Assembly: GCF_004322775.1 (NCBI RefSeq)
Contig: NZ_CP036403.1
Coordinates: 2,046,001 to 2,110,000, forward strand
Reading direction: 5' to 3'
Length of the DNA stretch: 64,000 bases
Origin: Ornithinimicrobium sufpigmenti
GTDB taxonomy: Bacteria; Actinomycetota; Actinomycetes; Actinomycetales; Dermatophilaceae
Numbering within the stretch: the stretch's first letter is position 1; each line of letters begins with the position of its first letter. The position numbers were made by a program, and so were the translations under genes. Under the pieces are notes generated by a model that saw only the letters and a list, made by a program, of their open reading frames with translations, had not been told where the DNA came from and did not search any database. Below, one piece after another: positions 1 to 8,490 of the stretch.

Positions 1-642
1 TTCGCGACGCCGTTCTGCACCCGCCCGCTGGCGCTCGGTGCTGACGTGGTCGTGGAGTCGGCCACCAAGTTCCTGGCCGGACACTCCGATGTCGTGGCGG
101 GGGCGGTGACGACGGACGACGAGGAGCTCATGGAAGAGGTGCAGCGCCGTCTCATCACCTTCGGCGGCTGCATGGACCCGCACGCGGCGTTCCTGGCGTG
201 GCGCGGGATGCGGACGTTCGGGGTGCGGCTGGCCGAGGCGTGCCAGGCGGCCGACATCATCGCCACCAAGATGGCGGACGAGCCCGGCGTCGAGCACGTG
301 CGCCATCCCAGCCGGATGGACCACCCGGACGCCGGCCCGGTCATCGATGCCGTGATGCCGCACGCCAAGGGCGCGATGCTCAGCCTCGCCCTGGAAGGCG
401 GGGACGAGCGGGCTCTTGCCGTGCTGCGCCGGCTCCGGGTGGGTGTCGAGGCGACGAGCCTGGGGGGCGTGGAGACCCTGGCGAGCGTCCCGTTCAACTC
501 CTCCCACTTCAACATGACCCCCGAGCAGCGTCTGGATGCCGGGATCCCGCCCGGGCTCCTGCGCCTGTCCGTCGGGCTCGAGGGCGCGGACGAGCTCATC
601 GAGGACCTGCGGCAGGCGATCGCGGGGACGGCGAGCGGCTGA
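1..642 (+). CDS. Cys/Met metabolism PLP-dependent lyase (cystathionine gamma-synthase/lyase type), C-terminal part
   Basis: The reading frame is open from base 1, so the gene starts upstream of the window and only about 213 C-terminal residues are visible. The fragment opens with FATPF and then SATKFLAGHSD at fragment residues 20-30; Lys23 matches the PLP-binding lysine of the Cys/Met-metabolism family. Later SLGGVETLASVP and the SVGLEGADELIEDL ending are the usual C-terminal blocks of cystathionine gamma-synthase, cystathionine gamma-lyase and methionine gamma-lyase. The family cleaves or forms C-gamma-S bonds in the cytoplasm; which of these reactions cannot be told from this part. No terminator is obvious in the 132 bases before the next gene. 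Confidence 0.9.
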   Translation, partial: FATPFCTRPLALGADVVVESATKFLAGHSDVVAGAVTTDDEELMEEVQRRLITFGGCMDPHAAFLAWRGMRTFGVRLAEACQAADIIATKMADEPGVEHVRHPSRMDHPDAGPVIDAVMPHAKGAMLSLALEGGDERALAVLRRLRVGVEATSLGGVETLASVPFNSSHFNMTPEQRLDAGIPPGLLRLSVGLEGADELIEDLRQAIAGTASG

Positions 643-774
643 CGAGGGGTGGGCTGCGCGCCGCAGGGCCAGGGTGCGGGCCGTCCGGCTCCTGAGCACG
701 ACCTCGCTGGTGGCGCTGGTTCAGGGCGAACTTCGTCATGGACCTGGGGTGAGGTCCGGAAGTACGGTCGATGT

Positions 775-1584
775 ATGGAGACGGCCCGCGTGCAGGGCCT
801 CCGCCTCGCCTACCGCAGGAGCGGTCGCGGGCGGACGGTGTTCTTCGTCCACGGCGGCGCCCAGGACGGCCGCGCCTGGACGCCGCAGCTGGAGGCACTG
901 TCCGACGAGTTCAGCGTGATCGCGTGGGACGAGCCGGGCGCCGGCGGATCCGATGATGTGCCGGACGGGTTCGGCCTGGCCGACTATGCCGACTGCCTTG
1001 CGGGCTTGATCAGGACGCTCGGCGCGTCGCCTGCGTCGATCGTCGGGCTCTCCTGGGGCACGACCGTGACCCTCGAGCTGTACCGCCGCCATCCCGAGGT
1101 GGTCCGCAGCATGGTCCTGGCTGGTGGGTATGCCGGGTGGCGGGGCTCCCTGGGGTCTGAGGAGGCAGAGGCGCGGCTCGCCGCCCTCCGCCCAGGATCG
1201 TCTCGGGCCTCGTCGGCCGCGGCGCGGCTCGATGACGCCTCCGGTGACGCCACGCCGGGGCTCTTTGCCGGGGATCCACCAGCCGACTTCGTGCCGCTCA
1301 TGCGAGCCATGGCGGCGCAGGTCCGGCCCCAGAGCGCATCGACGGCCCTCGTGGCGATGGCGCAGGCCGACCTGACCGACGTGCTGCCGACCATCCGGGT
1401 GCCCACGCAGCTGATCTGGGGCGCGCGTGATGCGCGGTCGCCGCTGTCTGTCGCGCGCGAGTTCGAACGCCGGATCGCCGACGCGCGACTCGACCTCATC
1501 CCTGGGTGCGGGCACGTCAGCAACCTGGAGGCGCCCGAGAGTTTCACCGACCTGTTGCGGGCCTTTCTTCGCGAACATGCGTGA
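775..1584 (+). CDS. alpha/beta-fold hydrolase
   Basis: A 269-residue single-domain alpha/beta hydrolase. The oxyanion-hole strand is FFVHGGAQDG. The nucleophile elbow is VGLSWG with Ser93, the acid is Asp219 in WGARDARS, and the base is His247 in GCGHVSN, so the triad is complete. The frame is open further upstream, but ATG 775 begins directly before the first beta strand (VQGLRLAYR) and the earlier codons do not look like protein. No signal peptide is seen, so it is probably cytoplasmic. The family includes esterases, haloperoxidase-like enzymes and C-C hydrolases; the substrate cannot be inferred. It converges on arr, 7 bases away. Confidence 0.8.
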   Translation: METARVQGLRLAYRRSGRGRTVFFVHGGAQDGRAWTPQLEALSDEFSVIAWDEPGAGGSDDVPDGFGLADYADCLAGLIRTLGASPASIVGLSWGTTVTLELYRRHPEVVRSMVLAGGYAGWRGSLGSEEAEARLAALRPGSSRASSAAARLDDASGDATPGLFAGDPPADFVPLMRAMAAQVRPQSASTALVAMAQADLTDVLPTIRVPTQLIWGARDARSPLSVAREFERRIADARLDLIPGCGHVSNLEAPESFTDLLRAFLREHA

Positions 1585-1591
1585 GCCACCA

Positions 1592-2026
1592 TCAGTCCTC
1601 GATGGTGGCCTCGCCACGCCGCTCCAACGCCTCCAGCCCCTCGCGCATGGCCTGCAGCTTCTCGGGCGAATGACCAACCCAGTCCGCGAGCTCGCCCACC
1701 ACGCGCAAGGGCTCGCGGGACCGGAAGGACCGCGTCGGGTTGCCGGGGAACTTCTTGTCCGTGACGTTGGGGTCGTCCTCGAACTCGCCCAGCGGCTCCA
1801 CGATGTAGATGTGGCCTCGCCCGTCACCGGCCGCCAGCTCGGCACCCCAGGTGGCCGCGTCCAGGGTCTGGGTGAAGTAGACGTAGTTCATCCTCCGACC
1901 GGCCTCGAAGTTGGACTGCCGGCCCGGCACGAGCAGGTCACCGATGGACAGGTCGGCCTTCGTGCCGTGGAGATAGACGCCTGGCTCGTGAACCTCGAAC
2001 GGGACCGGCTCCCGCGCCTCGCTCAT
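1592..2026 (-). CDS. arr: NAD+--rifampin ADP-ribosyltransferase (Arr)
   Basis: A 144-residue protein of the size of Arr enzymes, which inactivate rifamycins by ADP-ribosylating the C23 hydroxyl. Recognisable family blocks are YLHGTKADLSIGDLL (residues 18-32), SNFEAGRRMNYVYFTQTLDA, and the C-terminal GNPTRSFRSREPLRVVG. The start ATG at 2026 gives the family N-terminus; the longer open frame upstream is antisense to the neighbouring gene. It is divergent from the UPF0158 gene with 27 bases between start codons, so the promoters must overlap or lie inside the partner gene. No mobile-element signature is nearby, so this looks like a resident intrinsic resistance gene, as in mycobacteria. Confidence 0.93.
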   Translation of the reverse strand: MSEAREPVPFEVHEPGVYLHGTKADLSIGDLLVPGRQSNFEAGRRMNYVYFTQTLDAATWGAELAAGDGRGHIYIVEPLGEFEDDPNVTDKKFPGNPTRSFRSREPLRVVGELADWVGHSPEKLQAMREGLEALERRGEATIED

Positions 2027-2053
2027 GGACGCGACAATACCGCCGCCAGCACA

Positions 2054-2794
2054 ATGGAGGGCGTGCCTCTTCGTGAGTTTCGTACCGCGTTGCGCGGAGC
2101 CACCTACCGCGGCGACGTGCCGGAGATCATCCGGCTGCTGGAGGAGAGCACCTGGCCGGAGGAGGTACTGCAGCTTGTCGGTGGCGCACTTCTCGTCGCA
2201 CTGAGCTCTTCTTCGCCGGAGTGCCACGACCTGGCCCATCGCTGTGTCGCGAGGCTGCGAGATCGTGCCTGGGATGGTGACGCCGACCTGGCGGAAGCGA
2301 TGTGCGCGCGGCTCGGCGAGAGCCCTCAGCCGATGCTGCGCCCCATACCCGTCGATCTGGCAGAGCTGGCCGACGTCCGCGAGGGCGACCCCGCCCACGG
2401 CGGTGGCCGAGTCGACCTCAGGACGGGCGAGGTGTGGCCGGAGATGTCCTTCGACGACGACCTCGAGGACAGCGACGACGAAGAAGACGACGACGATGAG
2501 GACCGTGAGGACTCGAGGTGGCTGTGGGTCGACCCTGTCGGCTCGCGTCCCGGCTACCGCGACATGGAGATATTCATCGACCGGCTCGACGACGCCCACG
2601 ACGCCGAGCTCCTGACGGTCGCGATCAGCGGGCCGGGTGCGTTCCGTCGGTTCAAGCAGGTGCTCGCGTCTCGACCGGAGGCCGCGGACCGGTGGTACGC
2701 GTTCAGTGAAGACCGCACTCGCGGTCGCGCTCGCGCGTGGTTGGCTGCTCAGGGATACACGCCGGCCCCGCGACGGGCAGCGCCAGGGCACTGA
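2054..2794 (+). CDS. UPF0158 family protein
   Basis: A 246-residue protein matching the conserved C-terminal signature of UPF0158: DLRTGEVWPE, then a VGSRPGYRDMEIFI block, GPGAFRRFKQVL and RWYAFSEDRTRGRARAWLA near the C-terminus. A very acidic run (about residues 135-155, mostly D and E) separates a helical N-terminal region from the conserved part. The function of the family is not established. ATG 2054 was chosen because it gives a continuous protein and lies just downstream of the divergent arr start; GTG 2062 is out of frame. Confidence 0.75.
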   Translation: MEGVPLREFRTALRGATYRGDVPEIIRLLEESTWPEEVLQLVGGALLVALSSSSPECHDLAHRCVARLRDRAWDGDADLAEAMCARLGESPQPMLRPIPVDLAELADVREGDPAHGGGRVDLRTGEVWPEMSFDDDLEDSDDEEDDDDEDREDSRWLWVDPVGSRPGYRDMEIFIDRLDDAHDAELLTVAISGPGAFRRFKQVLASRPEAADRWYAFSEDRTRGRARAWLAAQGYTPAPRRAAPGH

Positions 2795-2842
2795 CGGTGA
2801 GGAGCCGCCGGGCGAGCCCTGGCTGCACGTCCACCGGCCAGC

Positions 2843-4204
2843 CTAGGAGTCGGCGTCTCGTTCTCGACCCGTCGACCGTGACCGTAAGCGGCGGCGCAGC
2901 ACGAGTCGGGCCGCGCGAGAGGCGTGACCAGGACGGGTCACCAGGGAGCGCAGGCGGTTGGCTCGTGAGGTGGTGATCATGTCGCGGAGGAGCACATTGC
3001 CCGGGTGGGGCAGGCGTGGCTTGCGCGACTGCTGCTGCTCGCGGAGCCGGGCGCGGTCCTCGAGCTTGAGCGGGACCAGCACATGGTCGACCGCGGTGAG
3101 GATGGATCCTCGGAGCAGCCACAGCGTGGTCTCCTGTCGCGGGTCCACCAGGAGCAGCTCGGTGAGGATGGCACGGGCCTCACCTGCGTCGTCCAGGCTT
3201 TCGGAAAGGTTTCGCTCGACCTCCGCCTCGGACTTCTGCGCCTCGGCCACCACGAGCGCCCCGAACGCGTCCAGGCTGTCCGCGACGTAGTCGAGCAGGA
3301 CAGCGAACGCGGGGCGCACCTCCTCGCCATAGCCGTCGTCGGGTGTCTCGTGGTCGGGAGCCTCCGTGAGCATGGTGGCGAAGAGGGTGCGGATCGCGAG
3401 CAAGGACCGGTCCAGGGAGGCCAGACCAGTCCGCAGAACAGGCTCCACCTCCGGAGTGCCGATCGCCCGCGGGTTGAGCCGCCGCAGGTCGGTGACGGTG
3501 CTGATCGCCTGTGCCGTGCGGTCCGCGACCTGCGCGACCGCGCGTGCCTGGTCGAGCCAGGTGCTCACCGCGTCCTTGGTGATCGGCCTTTCGGTCATCG
3601 ACGAGGCGGCTGTGCGCAGGCACTCAGCCTCGAGGCTGGCGACGGTGCGCAGATCCGCCACCGCCGCCCGGATCGGCACCGGCGGGGGGAGAAGGAAGTT
3701 GAACGCCATACCCACGCCTGCACCGATGAACGTCGTGAAGATGCGGGTCTCCGCGGCGATCTCCTGGCCGCCCGTGCCCAGGATGAGCATCGCGCTGATC
3801 GCTGCCTCCAGCCGCTGGTCGCCCAGCCGCAGGATGGCGGCGAGCAGCAGCGCCGCCGCGATCGCCGCTCCCAGGCTCCACCAGGTCAGACCGACCCATG
3901 AGGACAACGTCACCGCCACCAGCACCCCGGTCAGCACGGCGCCCACGCGGACGACGCCCATCTGCAGGCTCGCGGAGGCCGACGCCTGGACCACCAGGAG
4001 GGCGGTGAGCGCGCCCGTCAGGTCGATCGGTCCGTCGACCAGCCACACCGTCAGCAGGTAGGCCACGACAGCGGCGGTCGTCAGCCGGGCCGCCCACACC
4101 AGCAGCGGCCCCACCGGCTGAGGCAGCAACCAGGACGGCGCCACCCGCCTCAGGGCGGGACCGAACCGGCGCAGCGACATGCGCGCACGAGCAGACTCGG
4201 GCAT
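2843..4204 (-). CDS. FUSC-family (aromatic acid exporter type) membrane protein
   Basis: A 453-residue protein with a hydrophobic N-terminal half (about residues 35-185, roughly six transmembrane helices starting near LVWAARLTTAAVVAYLL) and a long charged, helical C-terminal half. That is the layout of the fusaric-acid-resistance/aromatic-acid-exporter superfamily. The LGDQRLEAAISAMLILG block in the membrane part is typical. The start at 4204 was chosen because GGGAGG precedes it by about 4 bases on the minus strand; the frame remains open for another 28 codons upstream. The substrate is unknown. It is divergent from the SRPBCC gene with a 93-base gap. Confidence 0.75.
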   Translation of the reverse strand: MPESARARMSLRRFGPALRRVAPSWLLPQPVGPLLVWAARLTTAAVVAYLLTVWLVDGPIDLTGALTALLVVQASASASLQMGVVRVGAVLTGVLVAVTLSSWVGLTWWSLGAAIAAALLLAAILRLGDQRLEAAISAMLILGTGGQEIAAETRIFTTFIGAGVGMAFNFLLPPPVPIRAAVADLRTVASLEAECLRTAASSMTERPITKDAVSTWLDQARAVAQVADRTAQAISTVTDLRRLNPRAIGTPEVEPVLRTGLASLDRSLLAIRTLFATMLTEAPDHETPDDGYGEEVRPAFAVLLDYVADSLDAFGALVVAEAQKSEAEVERNLSESLDDAGEARAILTELLLVDPRQETTLWLLRGSILTAVDHVLVPLKLEDRARLREQQQSRKPRLPHPGNVLLRDMITTSRANRLRSLVTRPGHASRAARLVLRRRLRSRSTGRERDADS

Positions 4205-4297
4205 AGGACCTCCCGACGCAGGCCGGAGACTGCCAGCGTACAAGCCGGTGTTGATCCGGCGTGGTGACTCGAGGTGCCCCTTTGTCATAGTGAACGT

Positions 4298-4867
4298 GTG
4301 GATGTGCCTGTTCGCATCGCCGACCAGGGCAGAGAAGGCCTGCCGTGGGTGTGGCGGGCCGCGCCTGACGAGGTGAGCGCACGCTACGGGTGCGACGCGG
4401 GTATGCAGCCGCGCGACGACCGGCTGGTGCGCGCCATCACCATCCAGGCCGAGCCTGAGGTCGTGTTCGCCTGGCTGGGAAACCTGCGCGTCGCGCCCTA
4501 CTCCTACGACTGGTTGGACAATCTCGGACGGCGGTCACCTCGGCAGCTCCGCGCCGACCTCGGTCCGCTGCGGCCCGGTCAACGGGTGATGTACATCTTC
4601 GAGGTCGAAGGGGTCGAGCAGGGCCGGAGCGTCACGATCCGAGCTCGCCCCGGCCTGGGACGCCGGATCTTCGGGGATGTCCGGGTCACGTATGCGGTGG
4701 CTGCAGGGGAGCCCGGCTGTGGAAGTCGTCTCGTGGCGGTGCTGAGGTTCCGGGCGACGGGAGGTACCGCGGACGCCGTGCGTCGTCGGCTGCTGGCGTG
4801 GGGTGACCTGCTGATGATGCGCAAGCAGCTGCGGACGCTCCGCGATCTGGCGCAGGCGCACCCCTGA
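4298..4867 (+). CDS. SRPBCC-family (polyketide cyclase/START-like) protein
   Basis: A 189-residue protein with an SRPBCC pattern: the first strand LVRAITIQAEPEVVFAWLGNL, then a conserved YSYDWLDNLGRRSP block, and a final long helix (LLMMRKQLRTLRDLAQ). Actinobacterial homologues with the SYDWLDN motif are uncharacterised; the fold binds hydrophobic ligands. GTG 4298 is preferred because a CATAGT -10-like hexamer ends 6 bases upstream with no Shine-Dalgarno, which suggests a leaderless mRNA. An ATG-led extension to 4274 is possible. It is followed by a 22-bp periodic repeat. Confidence 0.65.
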   Translation: MDVPVRIADQGREGLPWVWRAAPDEVSARYGCDAGMQPRDDRLVRAITIQAEPEVVFAWLGNLRVAPYSYDWLDNLGRRSPRQLRADLGPLRPGQRVMYIFEVEGVEQGRSVTIRARPGLGRRIFGDVRVTYAVAAGEPGCGSRLVAVLRFRATGGTADAVRRRLLAWGDLLMMRKQLRTLRDLAQAHP

Positions 4868-4886
4868 GGCAGGTCACCGCACAAGC

Positions 4887-4970
4887 GCGCGCCCGGTCGG
4901 TGCAGAACGTGCGCCCGGTCGGTGCAGAACGTGCGCCCGGTCGGTGCAGAACGTGTTCCCGGTCGGGGGA
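4887..4970. repeat. 22-bp period tandem array, 4 units
   Basis: Four copies of a 22-base unit, GTGCGCCCGGTCGGTGCAGA plus AC; the GGTCGG core lies at 4895, 4917, 4939 and 4961, exactly 22 bases apart. The first three units are almost identical; the fourth degenerates to GTGTTCCCGGTCGG. It begins about 20 bases after the SRPBCC stop codon. The rest of the 292-base gap before the 2-hydroxyacid dehydrogenase holds a possible -10 (TATGCT, 5016-5021) and no gene I can support. The same core and period recur near 17.3 and 52.3 kb. Confidence 0.9.
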
Positions 4971-5159
4971 GCGGCGGGGCGCTGGGTGAATGCAGGGGCA
5001 GGGCGTCCTGATAGGTATGCTCGATCACGCATGGGCATCCGGCGAGCCATGGTGAGAAAGATCTCGTTCGGCGAGCCGCCACGTCTCCGGACGCCCGTGG
5101 ATTAGCGTCTGACCCGGCCCGCCCGGTGGGGCCACGCCCGAAACCGATGGAGGTGTCTG

Positions 5160-6428
5160 ATGCCGCTGCGTCGCCGTGTCCCGACGTGGACCGAGCTGCG
5201 ACCGCTGGTGCGGCTGGAGCGACCGTCGCTGTCCGCCGAGGCGCGGCTGGGTCGCGCGTCGACCATCGAGGACCTGCGGACGAAGGCGAAGCGCCGGACC
5301 CCGAGGTCCGTCTTCGACTACGTCGACGGCGCCGCCGAGTCCGAGCTGTCGATGCTGCGGGCCCGGGACGCCTTCGACGCGGTCGAGTTCCGGCCCCGCG
5401 TCCTGCGCGACGTGGCCCACGTCGACGCCAGCATGGACCTGCTGGGGGTGACGGGCCCCATACCGCTGATCCTGTCGCCCACCGGGTTCACCCGGATGAT
5501 GCACCACGAGGGGGAGTGGGCGGTCGGTCGCGCCGCGGCGCGGGCCGGGATCCCCTACACCCTCTCCACCATGGGCACCGTCTCGGTCGAAGACCTCGCA
5601 GCCGACGTGCCGGGCCTGCAGCGGTGGTTCCAGCTCTACCTGTGGCAGGACCGCGAGGCCTCCACGGCCCTGATCCGCCGCGCCGCCGCGGCCGGCTTCG
5701 AGACGCTCGTGCTCACCGTCGACACGGCGGTCGGAGGGCAGCGGCTGCGCGACGTCCGCAACGGGCTGACCGTCCCGCCGGCGCTCACGCCGCGCACCGT
5801 GGCCGGCATGGCCCGCCACCCGCGTTGGTGGGCCAATGTGCTGACCAGCGAAGCCATCGAGTTCGCGTCGCTGCGCTCGTCCTCGGGAACGGTCGCGGAC
5901 CTGGTGGACCGGATGTTCGACCCCACCCTGCAGCTGCAGGACCTCGCCTGGCTGCGGGAGGAGTGGGCCGGACGCATCGTCGTCAAGGGCATCCAGCACC
6001 CGCAGGACGCCCGCGAGCTGGTCGACCTCGGCGTCGACGGCATCATCGTCTCCAACCACGGCGGACGTCAGCTGGACCGCGCCGCCGCCCCGCTGGAGCT
6101 GCTCCCCGAGGTCGTCGACGAAGTGGGCGGCCAGGTGCCGGTCCTCCTCGACGGCGGCGTGATGAACGGCGCGGACATCGTCGCGGCCGTCGCGCTCGGG
6201 GCCGACGCGGTGATGGCCGGCCGCGCCTACCTCTATGGCCTCATGGCCGGAGGAGAGGCCGGCGTCGACCGCGCCCTGGAGATCCTCGTCAGCCAGGTCC
6301 ACCGCACCCTGCGGCTGCTCGGCGCCCGCCGGCTCGCCGACGTCCGCGGCTCCGGCCAGGTCCGGCTCCGCCACAGCACGACCCCCGCCATCACGGCATA
6401 CCAGGCACACCAAGGAGAAACCCTGTGA
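5160..6428 (+). CDS. FMN-dependent alpha-hydroxyacid dehydrogenase/oxidase
   Basis: A 422-residue member of the LldD/glycolate oxidase/lactate monooxygenase family, which oxidises L-2-hydroxyacids to 2-oxoacids with FMN. Visible motifs are VFDYVDGAAESE (residues 50-61), SPTGFTRMMHHEGE, YLWQDRE, and the active-site SNHGGRQLD with catalytic His300 and Arg303, then LLDGGVMNGADIVAA for phosphate binding. No membrane anchor is seen. ATG 5160 has GGAGGTG about 5 bases upstream. Its stop overlaps the GTG start of the binding-protein gene by 4 bases, so it is cotranslated with a Liv-type importer. The imported compound is therefore probably a 2-hydroxyacid or a precursor of one. Confidence 0.88.
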   Translation: MPLRRRVPTWTELRPLVRLERPSLSAEARLGRASTIEDLRTKAKRRTPRSVFDYVDGAAESELSMLRARDAFDAVEFRPRVLRDVAHVDASMDLLGVTGPIPLILSPTGFTRMMHHEGEWAVGRAAARAGIPYTLSTMGTVSVEDLAADVPGLQRWFQLYLWQDREASTALIRRAAAAGFETLVLTVDTAVGGQRLRDVRNGLTVPPALTPRTVAGMARHPRWWANVLTSEAIEFASLRSSSGTVADLVDRMFDPTLQLQDLAWLREEWAGRIVVKGIQHPQDARELVDLGVDGIIVSNHGGRQLDRAAAPLELLPEVVDEVGGQVPVLLDGGVMNGADIVAAVALGADAVMAGRAYLYGLMAGGEAGVDRALEILVSQVHRTLRLLGARRLADVRGSGQVRLRHSTTPAITAYQAHQGETL

Positions 6429-7612
6429 AGACCATGAAGAACGCGACCAAGGCCCTGGCCCTGACCGGCGTGCTCGCCCTGACGCTGACCGCCTGCGGCG
6501 ACGACAGCGGCTCGGGCAGCGGCGGCGGCGACGGCGACGGTGCCCTCGCCGGCGAGGGCACCGGTGCCGACTGCACCATCGAGCAGCCCGTCCCCGTGGG
6601 AGCCGCGCTCTCCCTCACCGGCGCGGCCGCGTCCTACGGCGAGTCCCAGCAGAAGGGCCTGGAGCTGGCGGCCGAGGAGCTCGACGAGGTCGGCGGGGTC
6701 ACCTACGAGCTGACCATCGAGGACGACCAGACCGACGCCCGCCAGGGCATCTCCGTCTTCGAGACCCTGGCCGAGGACAGCAGCATCATCATCGGCCCCA
6801 CGCTGTCCAACACCGCCTTCCAGGCCCAGCCGGTCGCCCAGGAGGCCTCCGTGCCGGTCATGGCGATCTCCAACACCGCCGCCGGCATCACCGAGCAGGG
6901 CGACTACATCTTCCGCAACGCGCTCACCGAGGAGCAGGTCATCCCGCAGACCGTGCGCGCGGCCGTGGAGGCCTACGACCTGGAGAAGGTCGTGGTCATG
7001 TACTCCAACGACGACGCCTTCACCGAGGACGGCTACAAGGTCTTCGCGGCGACCCTGGAGGAGGACGGCATCGAGGTCGCCGAGACGCTGACCTTCTCCA
7101 AGGCCGACACCGACTTTCGCGCGCTGCTCACCGAGGCCGCCAACGCCGAGCCGGACGCGATCATGGTCTCCGGCCTCATCGAGGCCGCGATCCCGCTGGT
7201 CACCCAGGCGCGCGAGCTCGGCCTGGACGTGCCGATCGTCGGTGGCAACGGCTTCAACAACCCGCAGCTGATGGCCGAGGCCGGCGAGGCCGCGGAGGGC
7301 GTCGTCGTGGGTGCGGCGTGGAACTCCGCCTCCGAGGGCGAGCTCAACAACGCCTTCAAGGCCGACTTCGAGGAGAAGTACGGCCACGCCCCCGACCAGT
7401 TCGCCGCGCAGGCCCATGCCGCGATGCACATCATCGACGAGGCCGTCCGCGTCAACTGCTCCGGCGAGCGCGACGACATCAAGGACGGGCTGGGCCAGAT
7501 CAACGAGCTCGACACCGTGCTGGGCACCATCACGATCAACTCCGACCGTGACGCCGAGCACGAGGCCGTGGTCCAGGTGATCGAGGACGGCCAGTTCGCG
7601 GTCCTGGACTGA
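6425..7612 (+). CDS. Liv-type ABC transporter substrate-binding lipoprotein
   Basis: A 395-residue periplasmic-binding-type lipoprotein. The N-terminus is a basic n-region, a hydrophobic stretch and the lipobox LTAC at about residues 21-24, then a Gly/Ser/Asp-rich linker. The mature part has the type I (Leu/Ile/Val) binding fold: VPVGAALSLTGAAASYGESQ, IIGPTLSNTAFQAQPVAQ, and VVVMYSNDDAFTEDGYKVF. The GTG start at 6425 overlaps the preceding stop by 4 bases. It probably captures the substrate of the downstream LivH, LivM-LivG and LivF components. The ligand cannot be read from the sequence; the coupled hydroxyacid dehydrogenase hints at a hydroxy- or branched-chain acid. Confidence 0.88.
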   Translation: MKTMKNATKALALTGVLALTLTACGDDSGSGSGGGDGDGALAGEGTGADCTIEQPVPVGAALSLTGAAASYGESQQKGLELAAEELDEVGGVTYELTIEDDQTDARQGISVFETLAEDSSIIIGPTLSNTAFQAQPVAQEASVPVMAISNTAAGITEQGDYIFRNALTEEQVIPQTVRAAVEAYDLEKVVVMYSNDDAFTEDGYKVFAATLEEDGIEVAETLTFSKADTDFRALLTEAANAEPDAIMVSGLIEAAIPLVTQARELGLDVPIVGGNGFNNPQLMAEAGEAAEGVVVGAAWNSASEGELNNAFKADFEEKYGHAPDQFAAQAHAAMHIIDEAVRVNCSGERDDIKDGLGQINELDTVLGTITINSDRDAEHEAVVQVIEDGQFAVLD

Positions 7613-7613
7613 C

Positions 7614-8489
7614 ATGCAACAGATCCTCAACGGCGTCTTCCTCGGCTCGATCTACGCCCTCTTCGCCATCGGCTTCACGCTGGTCTTCGGCATCCTGGAC
7701 CGGCTGAACCTGGCGCACCCCGCCGTCTTCGCCGTGGCGGCCTTCGTGGGCATCGAGCTCGTCGTCTCCGGTGGGCTGTCCATCTGGGCCGCCCTGCCGC
7801 TGGCGGCGATCCTGGGCGCGCTGCTGGGGCTGGTCATCGAGCGGGTGGCGTTCCGACCCCTCAAGGGAAGACCCGACGCCCACTTCGGTGGGCTCATCGC
7901 CTCGATCGGGTTAGCCGGGATGTTCGGGGCACTCCTGTTGTGGAGATACGGCCCCGACACCCGGCGCTTCCCGCCGGACACCTTCCCGAGCACCTCCTTC
8001 GACGTCTTCGGGGCACGGGTGAGCCTGCTGCAGGTGGTGATCCTCGCCGTGGCCATCGTGCTGATGGTCGGGCTGACCTGGCTGGTCGCGAAGTCGCGCC
8101 TGGGTCGGGCGATGCGCGCCATCGCGGAGAACCCCGAGGCGGCCACCGTGCTCGGGGTCAACGTCGACCGGATCACCCAGGTCACCTTCGCGCTGTCCTC
8201 CGCGCTGGGCGCGGTGGCCGGCGTGATGTTCGCGATGTACGTCAACTCCGCACAGCTGGAGATGGGCACGGCCATCGAGCTCAAGGGTCTGGCGGTCATG
8301 ATCGTGGGCGGTATGGGGTCTCTCCCGGGCGCCCTGGTCGGTGGCCTGATCCTGGGGCTGAGCGAGGTCTTCGCGATCGCCTACATCGGCGCCAGCTGGC
8401 GGGACATGGCGGCGTTCGCGCTGATCTTCCTGCTGCTGGTGGTCCGTCCGCAGGGTCTGTTCGGCAAGAAGCGCGTGAGGGAGGTCTGA
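7614..8489 (+). CDS. Liv-type ABC transporter permease (LivH-like)
   Basis: A 291-residue integral membrane protein of the LivH family. It has about eight hydrophobic helices, the opening LNGVFLGSIYALFAIGFTLVFGILD typical of LivH, and the conserved cytoplasmic loop RAIAENPEAATVLGVNVDRI (about residues 163-182) that contacts the ATPase, followed by a GAVAGVMFAM helix. ATG 7614 lies 1 base after the binding-protein stop. It forms the membrane channel with the LivM domain of the next gene. Confidence 0.9.
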   Translation: MQQILNGVFLGSIYALFAIGFTLVFGILDRLNLAHPAVFAVAAFVGIELVVSGGLSIWAALPLAAILGALLGLVIERVAFRPLKGRPDAHFGGLIASIGLAGMFGALLLWRYGPDTRRFPPDTFPSTSFDVFGARVSLLQVVILAVAIVLMVGLTWLVAKSRLGRAMRAIAENPEAATVLGVNVDRITQVTFALSSALGAVAGVMFAMYVNSAQLEMGTAIELKGLAVMIVGGMGSLPGALVGGLILGLSEVFAIAYIGASWRDMAAFALIFLLLVVRPQGLFGKKRVREV

Positions 8490-8490
8490 G

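Noticed and set aside
2027..2791. Extended N-terminus for arr
   Set aside because: The frame stays open far upstream, but that part is antisense to UPF0158 and Arr proteins are about 140 residues.
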